Source: Syntrophaceae bacterium UBA2280
GTDB taxonomy: Bacteria > Desulfobacterota > Syntrophia > Syntrophales > Smithellaceae
DNA length: 17,443 nucleotides
NCBI GenBank assembly: GCA_002347685.1
Contig: DDWS01000040.1
Coordinates: forward strand, 1 to 17,443
Direction of reading: 5' to 3'
Position 1 is the stretch's first letter. Every line of letters starts with the position of its first letter. The notes under the pieces were generated by a model. It searched no databases. It worked only from the letters and a program-made list of their open reading frames with translations, and had not been told where the DNA came from. Both the position numbers and the translations under genes were made by a program. Of the stretch, positions 1-7,044 are shown one piece after another.

Positions 1-45
1 TGTCCGTTAAACTGGGGTAGGTTCAATCTGACCCTTCCTTACCTT

Positions 46-92
46 CCCATGCGAAGACCATGCATGGGTATATAACCCGCCGAAGCGGGGTT
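46..92 (-). other. Two stem-loops after the PEP-CTERM gene
   Basis: Two hairpins lie just past the stop codon of the minus-strand PEP-CTERM gene. The first (74-92) pairs AACCCGC with GCGGGGTT across a short loop that reads TTCG on the minus strand, with one bulged base. The second (46-52 with 62-68) pairs CCCATGC with GCATGGG over a 9-base loop. Neither is followed by a T-run on the minus strand, so they are not a textbook intrinsic terminator. They may protect the mRNA 3' end or act as a weak terminator. Confidence 0.4.
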
Positions 93-894
93 ACTTCTGG
101 AATTTTCTCCTCACCCCTGCCAATCCCACGAGGCCAACCCCAAGCAGAAGCATCGTGGCGGGTTCGGGAATCGCAGTTGTACCGCAGTTTGCATCGGTAT
201 AAATAAAAACATCTACCCCATATTCATAACCACCGGTTAAACTATGAGCAATGATTAATGTGGGCGTGGATGTCCATGTTCCATTCCAATCGTCAGTTCC
301 CGGGGAGCCATAATGAAGGAATTTATCGCGACTTTCAGTTATTTTTTCGCTAATGCCAGTTTCAGGATTTACACGATACAGCCCCATTGCAAATTCATTG
401 TATCCGCCGACTCTCTCAAAAGAAGGGTCATAAGAGAAAAACTGCTCGATATTAAAGTCAACAGATGCGTTTAAAGTCGCTTCTTCTTCAACCCAAAAAT
501 AGCCAATGCGATATACGTAAGCTGTCGCACGGGCATATGTACTGATGATGCCATCAGCAAGTGCTTCACCTGTTGCTTCCAATGAAGACATGGTAGCAGA
601 ACCATACCCTGCTGCGTTCGATACAACGACTTGGGAGGCTAGCTCACCCCAGCCGGATGCCCAATGAGGGTCGCTCGCGACTCCCGAGTCAGCATACCCT
701 GCAGTTGCATTAGTAGAAGTGGAACCGATGCCACTGGAATAGGTAGGTGAAGAACCGCCAACAGTCATCGAAAACGAAGACCAGTCAACCCAAATGGAAA
801 CTTCTGCCGTGGATACTGCATGAACAGCGCCAACGATTAAGAAGGTAGTCAGGAATACTGCAAGTACGCCTGTGATGATTTTTCCCTTTTTCAT
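91..894 (-). CDS. PEP-CTERM sorting domain-containing secreted protein
   Basis: A 267-residue exported protein. The N-terminus is a signal peptide (MKKGK, hydrophobic stretch to about residue 23, probable cleavage after AVHA, residue 26). The C-terminus is a PEP-CTERM anchor: IPEPAT near residue 242, then a Leu/Gly/Val membrane segment and the basic tail RRKFQK. PEP-CTERM proteins are known to be exported, cut by the membrane protease exosortase (EpsH/XrtA) and often linked to exopolysaccharide or floc formation. The roughly 210-residue middle is rich in Ser, Gly, Thr and Tyr and matches no enzyme family I recognise. An open frame extends upstream to 945, but I chose ATG 894 because AGGAGGT sits seven bases before it and the signal peptide starts there. 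The gene follows the dockerin-like PEP-CTERM gene after 61 bases with no visible terminator, so the two are probably co-transcribed. No exosortase gene is in the window. Confidence 0.9.
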   Translation of the reverse strand: MKKGKIITGVLAVFLTTFLIVGAVHAVSTAEVSIWVDWSSFSMTVGGSSPTYSSGIGSTSTNATAGYADSGVASDPHWASGWGELASQVVVSNAAGYGSATMSSLEATGEALADGIISTYARATAYVYRIGYFWVEEEATLNASVDFNIEQFFSYDPSFERVGGYNEFAMGLYRVNPETGISEKITESRDKFLHYGSPGTDDWNGTWTSTPTLIIAHSLTGGYEYGVDVFIYTDANCGTTAIPEPATMLLLGVGLVGLAGVRRKFQK

Positions 895-955
895 TTTAAT
901 ACCTCCTAAAAGCGATCGACTAAGAACCACGTTTGAGAAATCCAATACTCCGGGT

Positions 956-1807
956 TTAGTTCTTGAATCGTCTCAATCCTGCCAATCCCAACAGACCAAG
1001 ACCAAGAAGAATCATGGTGGCGGGTTCGGGAACGGGCGTTTTGCCGATAAGTGCCAATGCATAAGGATTATCTCCCTGACCTCCGATCAGAGAGATGTCG
1101 AATAGATTGGAATCAAATGAATCAATTTGAATCCATCCCGTTGCCGTATAAACGGTGAAAGGTGTCAGGTCAACGGGGAAGCGTTGGCCGGGCTGGTCCG
1201 AATCTGGCGAGAAAGGACCGAGAGCGAGAGTTTGGACACCACTGTGGTTAAGAAGGTTGATGATCGCAAGCACATCAAGTGGTGAAATCACGCCGTCGTT
1301 GTTTATGTCGTATGCCTTAATAAATTCGGCAGGGATACTGTTGAGATAATTAATGATCAGCATAGCATCGTATGGTGTAACCGATCCGTTTAAGTTGGCA
1401 TCCCCGATGAGATTTCCAAAGTATCTTACCAGATTTTCCGGATTGTATTTCACCTCGAGCCAGCCGTCCGTCATAGGGTTATCCAAAGAAATGGTGGCCG
1501 TATTGCCGGAAATTATCGCTGTGTACCCCGAGAATATTCCCCACTGAATCATGTTCTCAGAATTTCCCGTCCGGATGCTGAAGTTGCTTGAAATGTCGCC
1601 GTCGAAAACAATGATCACTTCGCTGATCCCGTCGACGATATTATTGAAGCTATCTGATGACGCAGTTTCACCAGGCGGCAAACCTGTCTTTTTTGGGGCA
1701 GAAAAGTAACTATCTGTAATCGTTAAAGCCACCGATTGAGACGGGAACAATAAAAAGAAAATAAAGACCGCTATCAAACATGCCAATCTTGAAAAAACTT
1801 TCCTCAT
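956..1807 (-). CDS. PEP-CTERM protein with dockerin-like Ca-binding repeat pair
   Basis: A 283-residue secreted protein. It has a signal peptide (residues 1-27, ending PSQSVA), an Ig/cohesin-like beta-rich region (about 28-130), and two dockerin type I style repeats. These are GDANLNGSVTPYDAMLIINY starting near 135 and DINNDGVISPLDVLAIINLL starting near 167. Each has the D-x-N/D-x-N/D-G spacing of a calcium-binding loop followed by an F-helix. After a further beta-rich stretch comes the PEP-CTERM signal (PEPAT at 260-264, hydrophobic helix, RRFKN). Dockerins pair with cohesins in cellulosomes and in other bacterial surface assemblies; the partner is not in this window. The region before the repeats reads like the cohesin-like segments often seen in PEP-CTERM/dockerin proteins, but I cannot confirm that. 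GAGG lies eight bases before ATG 1807. It is the first gene of the two-gene minus-strand unit. Confidence 0.9.
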   Translation of the reverse strand: MRKVFSRLACLIAVFIFFLLFPSQSVALTITDSYFSAPKKTGLPPGETASSDSFNNIVDGISEVIIVFDGDISSNFSIRTGNSENMIQWGIFSGYTAIISGNTATISLDNPMTDGWLEVKYNPENLVRYFGNLIGDANLNGSVTPYDAMLIINYLNSIPAEFIKAYDINNDGVISPLDVLAIINLLNHSGVQTLALGPFSPDSDQPGQRFPVDLTPFTVYTATGWIQIDSFDSNLFDISLIGGQGDNPYALALIGKTPVPEPATMILLGLGLLGLAGLRRFKN

Positions 1808-1832
1808 AATTGAATCCTCATTGAAATAATCA

Positions 1833-1877
1833 GGAGGCGCGCTTTAGTCTTTCCCCAGGTTAGGCATTTGCCCTCCC
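1833..1877 (-). promoter_or_regulatory. Foldable GC-rich element in the dockerin gene leader
   Basis: Within an AT-rich leader the minus strand holds a compact GC-rich block. Its ends pair: GGAGG (1876-1872) with CCTCC (1837-1833), extendable by two more G-C pairs across one bulged G. The interior contains GGGCAAA, GGGGAAAG and CTAAAGC. This layout, placed about 25 bases before the start codon, could be a riboswitch-like or translation-control element. Short words recall the cyclic-di-GMP-I aptamer (GGGCAAA, GAAA, AAAGC), but the diagnostic CGCAAAGC core is absent, so I do not name a class. Confidence 0.35.
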
Positions 1878-1906
1878 GATGGTTTGTTATCTTTCTACAT
1901 GAAAAT

Positions 1907-1923
1907 AGCAAAAAATATACCTA
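1907..1923 (-). promoter_or_regulatory. Candidate sigma-54 (-24/-12) promoter
   Basis: The minus strand reads TAGGTATATTTTTTGCT. It has the invariant GG and GC separated by exactly ten bases and a perfect TTGCT at -12. The -24 box is weaker (AGGTAT against TGGCAC). Transcription would begin near 1896, giving a leader of about 89 bases that carries the foldable element. PEP-CTERM genes in other bacteria are known to be controlled by RpoN with the PrsK/PrsR two-component pair, which makes this site plausible. Confidence 0.45.
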
Positions 1924-1971
1924 GTGCGGTGCCATATGCGTTTCCATCCACAGGACACTCATCTCAAATCC

Positions 1972-1982
1972 TTGTCGGACAA
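1972..1982. promoter_or_regulatory. Inverted repeat TTGTC-G-GACAA, possible activator site
   Basis: A perfect 5-bp inverted repeat with a single central base, with partly matching flanks (CCTTGTC and GACAAAGG). Its centre is about 80 bases upstream of the start point implied by the candidate sigma-54 promoter, a usual distance for an enhancer-binding activator. The cognate regulator is not in the window. Confidence 0.35.
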
Positions 1983-2252
1983 AGGTTTATGAATGACAGT
2001 AATTTTTTTTCTTAATGAAATGAAGTTTTACTCGATATCTCGAAATCGCAGTTTGTAAAATTATCCGACAGTAAAAGAAGGTATCTTCAATGGCAATTTG
2101 ATGCCACATTTAACTTATCTATATGTATCTATTAGATATTTATATCGTTATTAACTACGCTAAATCTGTAAATAAATCTGACACCTGAGATATTATACGT
2201 TATCTTTCCATTTGTAATTTCGAATATTTATACAGTTTGGCGGCTTGCGGCT

Positions 2253-2268
2253 TTCAGGAAGCTATACG
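2253..2268 (+). repeat. 16-bp direct repeat, copy 1
   Basis: TTCAGGAAGCTATACG occurs here and again, in the same orientation and identical, at 4576-4591. The two copies flank the GNAT-deacetylase gene and are about 2.3 kb apart. The flanking bases differ. It may be a dispersed intergenic repeat or a trace of insertion. Otherwise the intergenic stretch 1983-2348 is very AT-rich and holds no gene that I can see. Confidence 0.6.
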
Positions 2269-2348
2269 TAAGAAAAGAAAATACTTTTTTTTCAATATCG
2301 AAAAGTCGGCTGAATCACTGCACCTGGTGAAGTCTATATGAATTGGTA

Positions 2349-4088
2349 TTAATTGAAACGTCCATCCCAAAGTCCCTGAAAAAAGTTCCGCGCATTTTTG
2401 CCAATGGCTGTATTTTTATATCCGCCTTCCTGTATAATAAGGGTTGGCAGCTTAATCCTACTAATTATTTTTGCGTTTTCATAAAAATCATGGGCAGCAA
2501 GATTCCATGTGCCAGTGGGATCACCTTTACCAATATCAAAACCAACAGAAACTATTAAATATCTCGGTTTGAATATAAGAATCTTTTTGACTGCTTTCGC
2601 TAATACCGCTCTGTATGAAATGGGTTCAATACTTTCCGGCAATGGATAGTTTATGTTAAAGCCGAGCCCAGCGCCTTCACCTTTTTCATTTTTAAACCCT
2701 GAGAAATAGGGATATGCAAAAGAAGGATGACCATGGATAGATATAGTCAGGACATCGTTGCGTCGGTAAAAGATTTCCTGCGTGCCATTCCCATGATGGT
2801 AATCAATATCAAGAATTGCCACTTTCCCAAATTCGCTAAGAAATTGGGCCGCGACAGCTGCGTTATTAAAATAGCAGAAACCGCCAAAAACATTTGTTTC
2901 CGCATGATGACCAGGCGGCCTGATCAGGGCATAGGCAATGGGGTGGTCTTCCAATATCTTCTGACTTGCAGTTAATGCACAACCTACCGCTCTTTTGGCC
3001 GCAAGAAAAGCGTTTTTATTAATAGGAGTAAACGTATCGATGCAATAATAACCAGCAGCGACAGAACGATTTTTTGGCGGTTTTGTAGCATTGCGGATGG
3101 GAAAAACATAGGGATAGATAGATTGTCCTTCTTTTAAATCTTCACATACTTTTTTAAAATAATTAATGAGCCCGGATGCATGAACTTTTCGGATATACTT
3201 TTCAGAAAAATCAGATGGTTTAATCTCGGTAAACAAACCAGAATTAATGATTTCCTTTTTAATGTGCTCAATTCTTACAGGTGATTCAACATAGCCTCTC
3301 TCCTTTATATGATGAATATTATGCCTGTCGGTAATCACAAGAATTATTTTTTGACGATGGGGAACATCTTGTTTTAAGAAACGATCATTTTCTTTTTTTC
3401 TGTAAATGAATGGTCTTAATTGCACCTTCCCATCATGGATGGAGTTAATCACGTTTTGCCTGTAGGAGGGAGGACATAAATCGGCATATTTCCTTTCCAA
3501 AATGGCAGTTACAATCTTTCTTAAGTCTTTGCCTTTCAATGGTTCTTCCCTGTCCAGAGAGTCAAAAACCAGCAGGGGAGAACAAGTATCGTTTTCTTTT
3601 ACAGGTGTTTCATATAAGGTACCTATAATAGGACGCGCTCCAAATCTTTCGTAAAATTTCAGTCTTCTTTTATTGTCAATAATAGTTTTCGGTTCATTGC
3701 ATAATTGAAGAGAATCCGGCAAACATTCAAAAAACAGACCGATTGCCTGTAGCTCTTTTGCCACTTCCCTTGCCTTTTGGTAAAGTGCTCCTCCAATTCC
3801 TCCGGAAACGATTCCTTTTCGGGTTGCAATATATTCCAGGAAGCAAAAGTTAACATCCGGCGCAAAATTCAATATGGCAAAGCCCTGCACCAAACCATTA
3901 AAATTCTCTAAAACAAAAAGCCTTATGGAAAATTTATATTTGAGAGGATTCTTTAGTTGTTCATGAATTTTATCAAATTCTTTTTGAGGAACGGCAGAAA
4001 AACGGGATATCAATATTTTTTTTACCTGATCTACTGCATTCTTATTTCGGGGATATAAATCACTGGTAATTGTCCTGATACGAAACAT
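2349..4088 (-). CDS. GNAT acetyltransferase-like / acetylpolyamine amidohydrolase (HDAC family) fusion
   Basis: A 579-residue two-domain protein. Residues about 1-165 look like a GNAT fold: a beta-strand pair ending in LEYIATR (84-90), a glycine-rich acetyl-CoA loop GGIGGALYQKAR (96-107) and KFYERFGARP (144-153). Residues about 245-579 are a zinc deacetylase of the arginase/HDAC fold. They carry RPPGHHA (catalytic His394/His395), GFCYFNNAAVAA, DIDYHHGNGTQ (zinc ligands Asp429 and His431), SIHGHPSFAYPYFSG, VGFD (third zinc ligand Asp518) and EGGY (Tyr557). The HGHP..YPYFSG segment favours acetylpolyamine amidohydrolase over AcuC. All catalytic residues are present, so deacetylase activity is likely; acetylation by the N-domain is inference. 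The substrate could be an acetylated polyamine or acetyl-lysine. No signal peptide, so cytoplasmic. The DNA is visibly AT-richer than the operon to the right. No good Shine-Dalgarno precedes ATG 4088 and no promoter is evident. It is the only gene in its interval. Confidence 0.88.
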   Translation of the reverse strand: MFRIRTITSDLYPRNKNAVDQVKKILISRFSAVPQKEFDKIHEQLKNPLKYKFSIRLFVLENFNGLVQGFAILNFAPDVNFCFLEYIATRKGIVSGGIGGALYQKAREVAKELQAIGLFFECLPDSLQLCNEPKTIIDNKRRLKFYERFGARPIIGTLYETPVKENDTCSPLLVFDSLDREEPLKGKDLRKIVTAILERKYADLCPPSYRQNVINSIHDGKVQLRPFIYRKKENDRFLKQDVPHRQKIILVITDRHNIHHIKERGYVESPVRIEHIKKEIINSGLFTEIKPSDFSEKYIRKVHASGLINYFKKVCEDLKEGQSIYPYVFPIRNATKPPKNRSVAAGYYCIDTFTPINKNAFLAAKRAVGCALTASQKILEDHPIAYALIRPPGHHAETNVFGGFCYFNNAAVAAQFLSEFGKVAILDIDYHHGNGTQEIFYRRNDVLTISIHGHPSFAYPYFSGFKNEKGEGAGLGFNINYPLPESIEPISYRAVLAKAVKKILIFKPRYLIVSVGFDIGKGDPTGTWNLAAHDFYENAKIISRIKLPTLIIQEGGYKNTAIGKNARNFFQGLWDGRFN

Positions 4089-4575
4089 AGGCTAATCTCA
4101 AAATACTGTATTGTGTGTAGTTTCTTTTTAAATTGTTCCGTCAATGCCGGGGACACCCTATTAGTTGATTTGTCAATATCAATATCACAGGCAAAGTTAT
4201 TACTGAGTATGATGTGAAATCTACGCTATCTATAACTGATAACTGATAATAATTTCCTTTTTGATGTTTGGAGTATAGGGGGGACATATTCTCATGTCAA
4301 TGGATATTATGGATCGAAAAACAGGGGATAACGATGCGATTCTGACAAGGAAGGTGGAGCGGCGGCCACTCTTTTGAGAATCAGCTCATCTTTTTAACGA
4401 GTCATCCGGCAAGATGGCATTTTTGAGCACCATTCAGGCCGACCTCGCCTGTAAGTCTTTTTTCACGGTGCGTTATGATTTGATTTATTCATTCAAGAAG
4501 TAATCGGGATCTCAATAGCGGTGATCATTGCTAAGAGAAAGCATGAATAATCTTCATCGCCTCTAATTTGTTTAG

Positions 4576-4591
4576 TTCAGGAAGCTATACG
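4576..4591 (+). repeat. 16-bp direct repeat, copy 2
   Basis: Identical to TTCAGGAAGCTATACG at 2253-2268, same orientation. Together the copies bracket the GNAT-deacetylase gene plus about 490 bases of gene-free DNA upstream of it. Confidence 0.6.
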
Positions 4592-4607
4592 CACATCCCT
4601 ATTTTAA

Positions 4608-4733
4608 GAAAACCCGGATGGGCACTTGAAAATCCCCAACCCCAAGGTCGGCAGAACGGGCGTAATCTATCAAGGCGGAAGGAACAGAGGGATAGCCGCC
4701 ATCGGCAAAAAAGCGTTTCCGGTTTTATTCTGA
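4608..4733 (+). pseudogene. Possible gene remnant in a gene-poor stretch
   Basis: The interval 4089-4952 has no convincing gene. The most protein-like segment is a 41-codon stop-to-stop frame (4608-4733) with no start codon, reading HLKIPNPKVGRTGVIYQGG and then NRGIAAIGKKAFPVLF. An overlapping 89-codon frame in another phase (4568-4837) begins with ATG but has an Arg/Gln-rich, low-quality composition. Together they could be debris of a decayed gene next to the 16-bp repeat, or chance. The same interval also holds small tandem repeats (TAACTGA twice at 4233-4246). I recognise no family. Confidence 0.2.
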
Positions 4734-4881
4734 ATTACTATGGCATGGCCTACATGAAGATCAGTAACATCCTTCTTTTTCTCTTTCCCTATATCGCCAT
4801 AAGAATGGTAATGAGGAAAAGGCAGGGGACTGAATAATTATAAACCGCAGGCCTGTCAACAACAACCATAATAAATATCGC

Positions 4882-4905
4882 TAAAAAATATCCTAAAAAA
4901 TATCC
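4882..4905 (+). repeat. Perfect 12-bp tandem repeat next to the operon promoter
   Basis: TAAAAAATATCC occurs twice head to tail, ending one base before the -35 box of the five-gene operon. Its TATCC core reappears as GGATA between -35 and -10, and as a near copy in the -10 box. A GATAG/CTATC inverted repeat (4919-4923 and 4929-4933) overlaps the -10. This arrangement fits a set of regulator-binding half-sites, or an AT-rich UP element. Confidence 0.5.
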
Positions 4906-4906
4906 C

Positions 4907-4935
4907 TTGACAAGCAAGGATAGTTTCCCTATCTT
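4907..4935 (+). promoter_or_regulatory. Sigma-70 promoter of the VOC-SDR-SCP2-ThDP-MDR operon
   Basis: A consensus -35 TTGACA (4907-4912), a 17-base spacer and a -10 TATCTT (4930-4935, four of six consensus bases). Transcription would start near 4942, and the first downstream gene is the VOC protein. This is the clearest plus-strand promoter in the window. Confidence 0.65.
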
Positions 4936-5057
4936 TTCGTTAGTCTATAGCAATGCTTTGCCTGCAAAAGGCGGTTACACAACCAGAGATACAGCCAAGC
5001 ATAAGTTATTGGATGGAGGTCTCCATTATCATAGCGGGCTTGGATAACATCAATGGC

Positions 5058-5585
5058 ATGAAGCTCCCGAAGGTCAGTCAGCTCGGCATCGTGGTGCCGG
5101 ACATCTGCAACGCGGTACGCTATTATTCAAAAATCCTCAACATTCAACCATGGTTCCGATCAAAGATAGCATCAAATAATTCCGTTTTTAAGGGAGAATC
5201 CTTTTCTCTGGAGCTGGACATTGCCCTGGCCTTCAGCGGCGGCCTCGAAATCGAGCTCATCCGGATGCTGACCGACAGGGAATGCATTTATTCCGATATT
5301 ATGAATAATCAGGGTGGTGGTCTGCACCATATAGGCACCATGGTCACGGGGTTCGATAAAAAGCTCGAGCAACTGCAGAAGATGGGGGTCGGGGTGATAC
5401 AATCCGGTATCATCAAAACTGTCGGTGGTGCCGTGACGAAGTACGCTTACCTGGATACGATAGCTACCTGCGGGATTATCTCCGAGATCATCGAGAGCAA
5501 ACTTGCCGGCATTCCCGTCTTTCATAACAATTTCATGATGCATGTCGGCAGGCTAACCGGCGATATTGATCTCATACCTTCATAG
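5058..5585 (+). CDS. VOC (vicinal oxygen chelate) superfamily protein
   Basis: A cytoplasmic protein of two paired beta-alpha-beta-beta-beta modules, glyoxalase/methylmalonyl-CoA epimerase type. Module one starts with KVSQLGIVVPDICNAVRYYS and ends GLEIELIR; module two starts GLHHIGTMV and ends GIISEIIES. VOC enzymes bind a divalent metal at four positions. By pattern these would be Gln (in SQLG, where most members have His), Glu (EIEL), His (HHIG) and Glu (SEII). The Gln at the first position is unusual and may change metal use. The frame is open from ATG 4953 and has another ATG at 5013. I chose 5058 because the fold begins there and the extra 35 residues are not family-like; none of the three starts has a good Shine-Dalgarno. 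First gene of the operon, ending eight bases before the SDR gene. The actual reaction (epimerase, lyase or isomerase) cannot be told. Confidence 0.8.
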   Translation: MKLPKVSQLGIVVPDICNAVRYYSKILNIQPWFRSKIASNNSVFKGESFSLELDIALAFSGGLEIELIRMLTDRECIYSDIMNNQGGGLHHIGTMVTGFDKKLEQLQKMGVGVIQSGIIKTVGGAVTKYAYLDTIATCGIISEIIESKLAGIPVFHNNFMMHVGRLTGDIDLIPS

Positions 5586-5593
5586 GAGTCGGC

Positions 5594-6571
5594 ATGGACG
5601 CACTGGTTACGGGAGCGACCGGTTTCATCGGTTCGCACCTCGTGAGGCAACTTATCAGGGAAAAGCACAAGGTCAGAGCGCTTGTTCTGCCGGGCGAAGA
5701 CGCAGCGGCGCTGGAAGAGCAGGGAGTGGTGGTATGGCGCGGTGACCTCTCAAAGCGTGAAAGCCTGCGCGGCTGCTGCGACGGCATGGAAGTGGTGTTT
5801 CATCTGGCAGGGCGGGTCACCGACTGGGGCACGAAAAAACAGTTCTATGACGCCATTTACACCGCGACTGATAACCTGCTGGAAGAGGCAGCGGGCAAGG
5901 CGGCTCGTTTTGTTTATATCAGCTCGATCGCGGCGCTGGGATGCCACCGCAATCTGAAGGGGGTAAAGGAAACCGACCAGCCGCAAAAATCGGGCATACC
6001 TTACAACGATGCGAAGCTCGATGCGGAAAAATTAGTGAAAAGTTACCACGACTCAGGCAGGATTGCGTGTACAATCGTGCGACCGGCCAATGTGACAGGT
6101 CCGGGGAGCGTTTGGGTGAGGGATATACTCGACAAAATGAAGGGCTTTCTGCCTGTCGTCGGCGGCGGCGGGCAGAGCAGCAGTTTCGTTTATATCGACA
6201 ACCTCGTGGACGGCATTATCCTTGCCGGCACAAAAGACATCGCCAAGGGGAACATCTATCACTTTTGTGATGACTGGAATATAAGTTGGAAACAGTATCT
6301 CAATGATCTGGGATCGTTTATCGGGAAAAAGCCATCGGGCAGCATTCCCTTCCGGCTGGTGTTCGCCATTGCCTGGGTGTGCGATATGGTTTTTACTCCG
6401 TTGCATCTGCGTCCGCCGCTATCACGCTTCGGCGTGTATATTCTGGGGCGGGACTATGATGTGGATACAGCCATTACACAAAAGCAATTGGGCTGGAAGA
6501 CAAGAGTATCGTATAAGGAGGCGATGGAAAAGATAGGTGTGTGGGTAAAGGAAGTGTACTCGAAGCAATAA
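5594..6571 (+). CDS. NAD(P)-dependent epimerase/dehydratase, 3-beta-HSD-like SDR
   Basis: A 325-residue extended short-chain dehydrogenase. The dinucleotide-binding motif TGATGFIG is at residues 6-13, FHLAG at 69-73, the catalytic Ser in YISSIAALG (about 110-111) and the YxxxK pair Tyr137/Lys141 in PYNDAK. RPANVTGPG (163-171) and SSFVYIDNLVDGI (196-208) follow family pattern. The C-terminal half has a hydrophobic segment (about 251-275) and ends with the usual LGW...YKEAMEKIGVW. The layout resembles the 3-beta-hydroxysteroid dehydrogenase/OleD-like branch, whose members oxidise or reduce hydroxy/keto groups on lipids. The substrate here is unknown. AGGAG (5584-5588) lies five bases before ATG 5594, and the gap to the upstream stop is eight bases, so the gene is in the same transcript. 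Confidence 0.88.
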   Translation: MDALVTGATGFIGSHLVRQLIREKHKVRALVLPGEDAAALEEQGVVVWRGDLSKRESLRGCCDGMEVVFHLAGRVTDWGTKKQFYDAIYTATDNLLEEAAGKAARFVYISSIAALGCHRNLKGVKETDQPQKSGIPYNDAKLDAEKLVKSYHDSGRIACTIVRPANVTGPGSVWVRDILDKMKGFLPVVGGGGQSSSFVYIDNLVDGIILAGTKDIAKGNIYHFCDDWNISWKQYLNDLGSFIGKKPSGSIPFRLVFAIAWVCDMVFTPLHLRPPLSRFGVYILGRDYDVDTAITQKQLGWKTRVSYKEAMEKIGVWVKEVYSKQ

Positions 6572-6573
6572 AC

Positions 6574-6594
6574 AGCGCCGCAGCATCGGGCGCT
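6574..6594 (+). other. Intercistronic stem-loop
   Basis: AGCGCC (6574-6579) pairs with GGCGCT (6589-6594) over a 9-base loop between the SDR and SCP2 genes, just before the GGGAGGG ribosome site. No T-run follows. Possible role: mRNA stability or tuning of SCP2 translation. Confidence 0.35.
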
Positions 6595-6616
6595 CAATAA
6601 ACGCCGGGAGGGTGCA

Positions 6617-6979
6617 ATGAAATTTAATCTGCTTCTATTTATTCTTGCCAAAAAGTTAAAAGCTGCCGCGAAAAAAAATACCGACTACAAGAAACATCTG
6701 GGCGTCATGCAGATCCGAGTGCTGATTAAAACTGCCGACGGTAAAAAGGGACGTCTCTTTATCTTCGACAAGGGTACTTTTGCCTCCGTAAGCGGTGCCG
6801 ATCATCAAGCCGACGTTGCGCTGATCTGGGCCGACGGGGGAACGGCGTTCCGGGTGATGACGTCGAAAACCGGTGATGCCGATACCTTCCAGGCGGCAGC
6901 GGAAGGGAAGGTGCGAGTTGAAGGCATGGTCCCCTATCTGCAATGGTTTACCGACGGCGTGAAGATGGTGATGAAATAA
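6617..6979 (+). CDS. Small SCP2 sterol-binding domain protein
   Basis: A 120-residue protein made of one SCP2-like domain: an N-terminal amphipathic helix (FNLLLFILAKKLKAAAKK), beta-strands (VMQIRVLIKTADGKKGRLFI, then FASVSG and ADVALIWADGGTAF) and the closing GKVRVEGMVPYLQWFTDGVK. SCP2 domains form a hydrophobic tunnel that carries fatty acyl-CoA, sterols or other lipids and have no catalytic residues. The basic, hydrophobic N-terminus may touch membranes. A strong GGGAGGG site sits a few bases before ATG 6617. Lying between the SDR and the ThDP enzyme, it suggests that the pathway intermediate is hydrophobic and presented by a carrier. I assign the family by overall pattern; no ligand can be predicted. 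Confidence 0.75.
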   Translation: MKFNLLLFILAKKLKAAAKKNTDYKKHLGVMQIRVLIKTADGKKGRLFIFDKGTFASVSGADHQADVALIWADGGTAFRVMTSKTGDADTFQAAAEGKVRVEGMVPYLQWFTDGVKMVMK

Positions 6980-6981
6980 TT

Positions 6982-6998
6982 GTCCCCTTAACCGGGAC
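6982..6998 (+). other. Intercistronic stem-loop
   Basis: GTCCC (6982-6986) pairs with GGGAC (6994-6998) over a 7-base loop, between the SCP2 and ThDP-enzyme genes. No T-run follows, so it is unlikely to stop transcription fully. It may stabilise or partition the message. Confidence 0.35.
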
Positions 6999-7044
6999 TG
7001 CTGGAACTATAGACAAAAGTATAATCTCTTAAAGGAGGAGTCTC

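Noticed and set aside
1833..1877. Cyclic-di-GMP-I riboswitch call
   Set aside because: Only short words match; the diagnostic CGCAAAGC core and second helix are not present. Kept as an unnamed foldable element.
1916..1931. Alternative sigma-54 box TGGCAC overlapping the chosen promoter
   Set aside because: The -24 box is perfect, but ten bases after GG the -12 position reads GG rather than GC, so the invariant is broken.
4568..4837. 89-codon plus-strand frame
   Set aside because: No ribosome site, and an Arg/Gln-rich composition unlike a real protein. Mentioned only as possible debris.
7020..7025. Perfect TATAAT before the ThDP enzyme gene
   Set aside because: No acceptable -35 box at the right distance, and transcription would start within the ribosome site.
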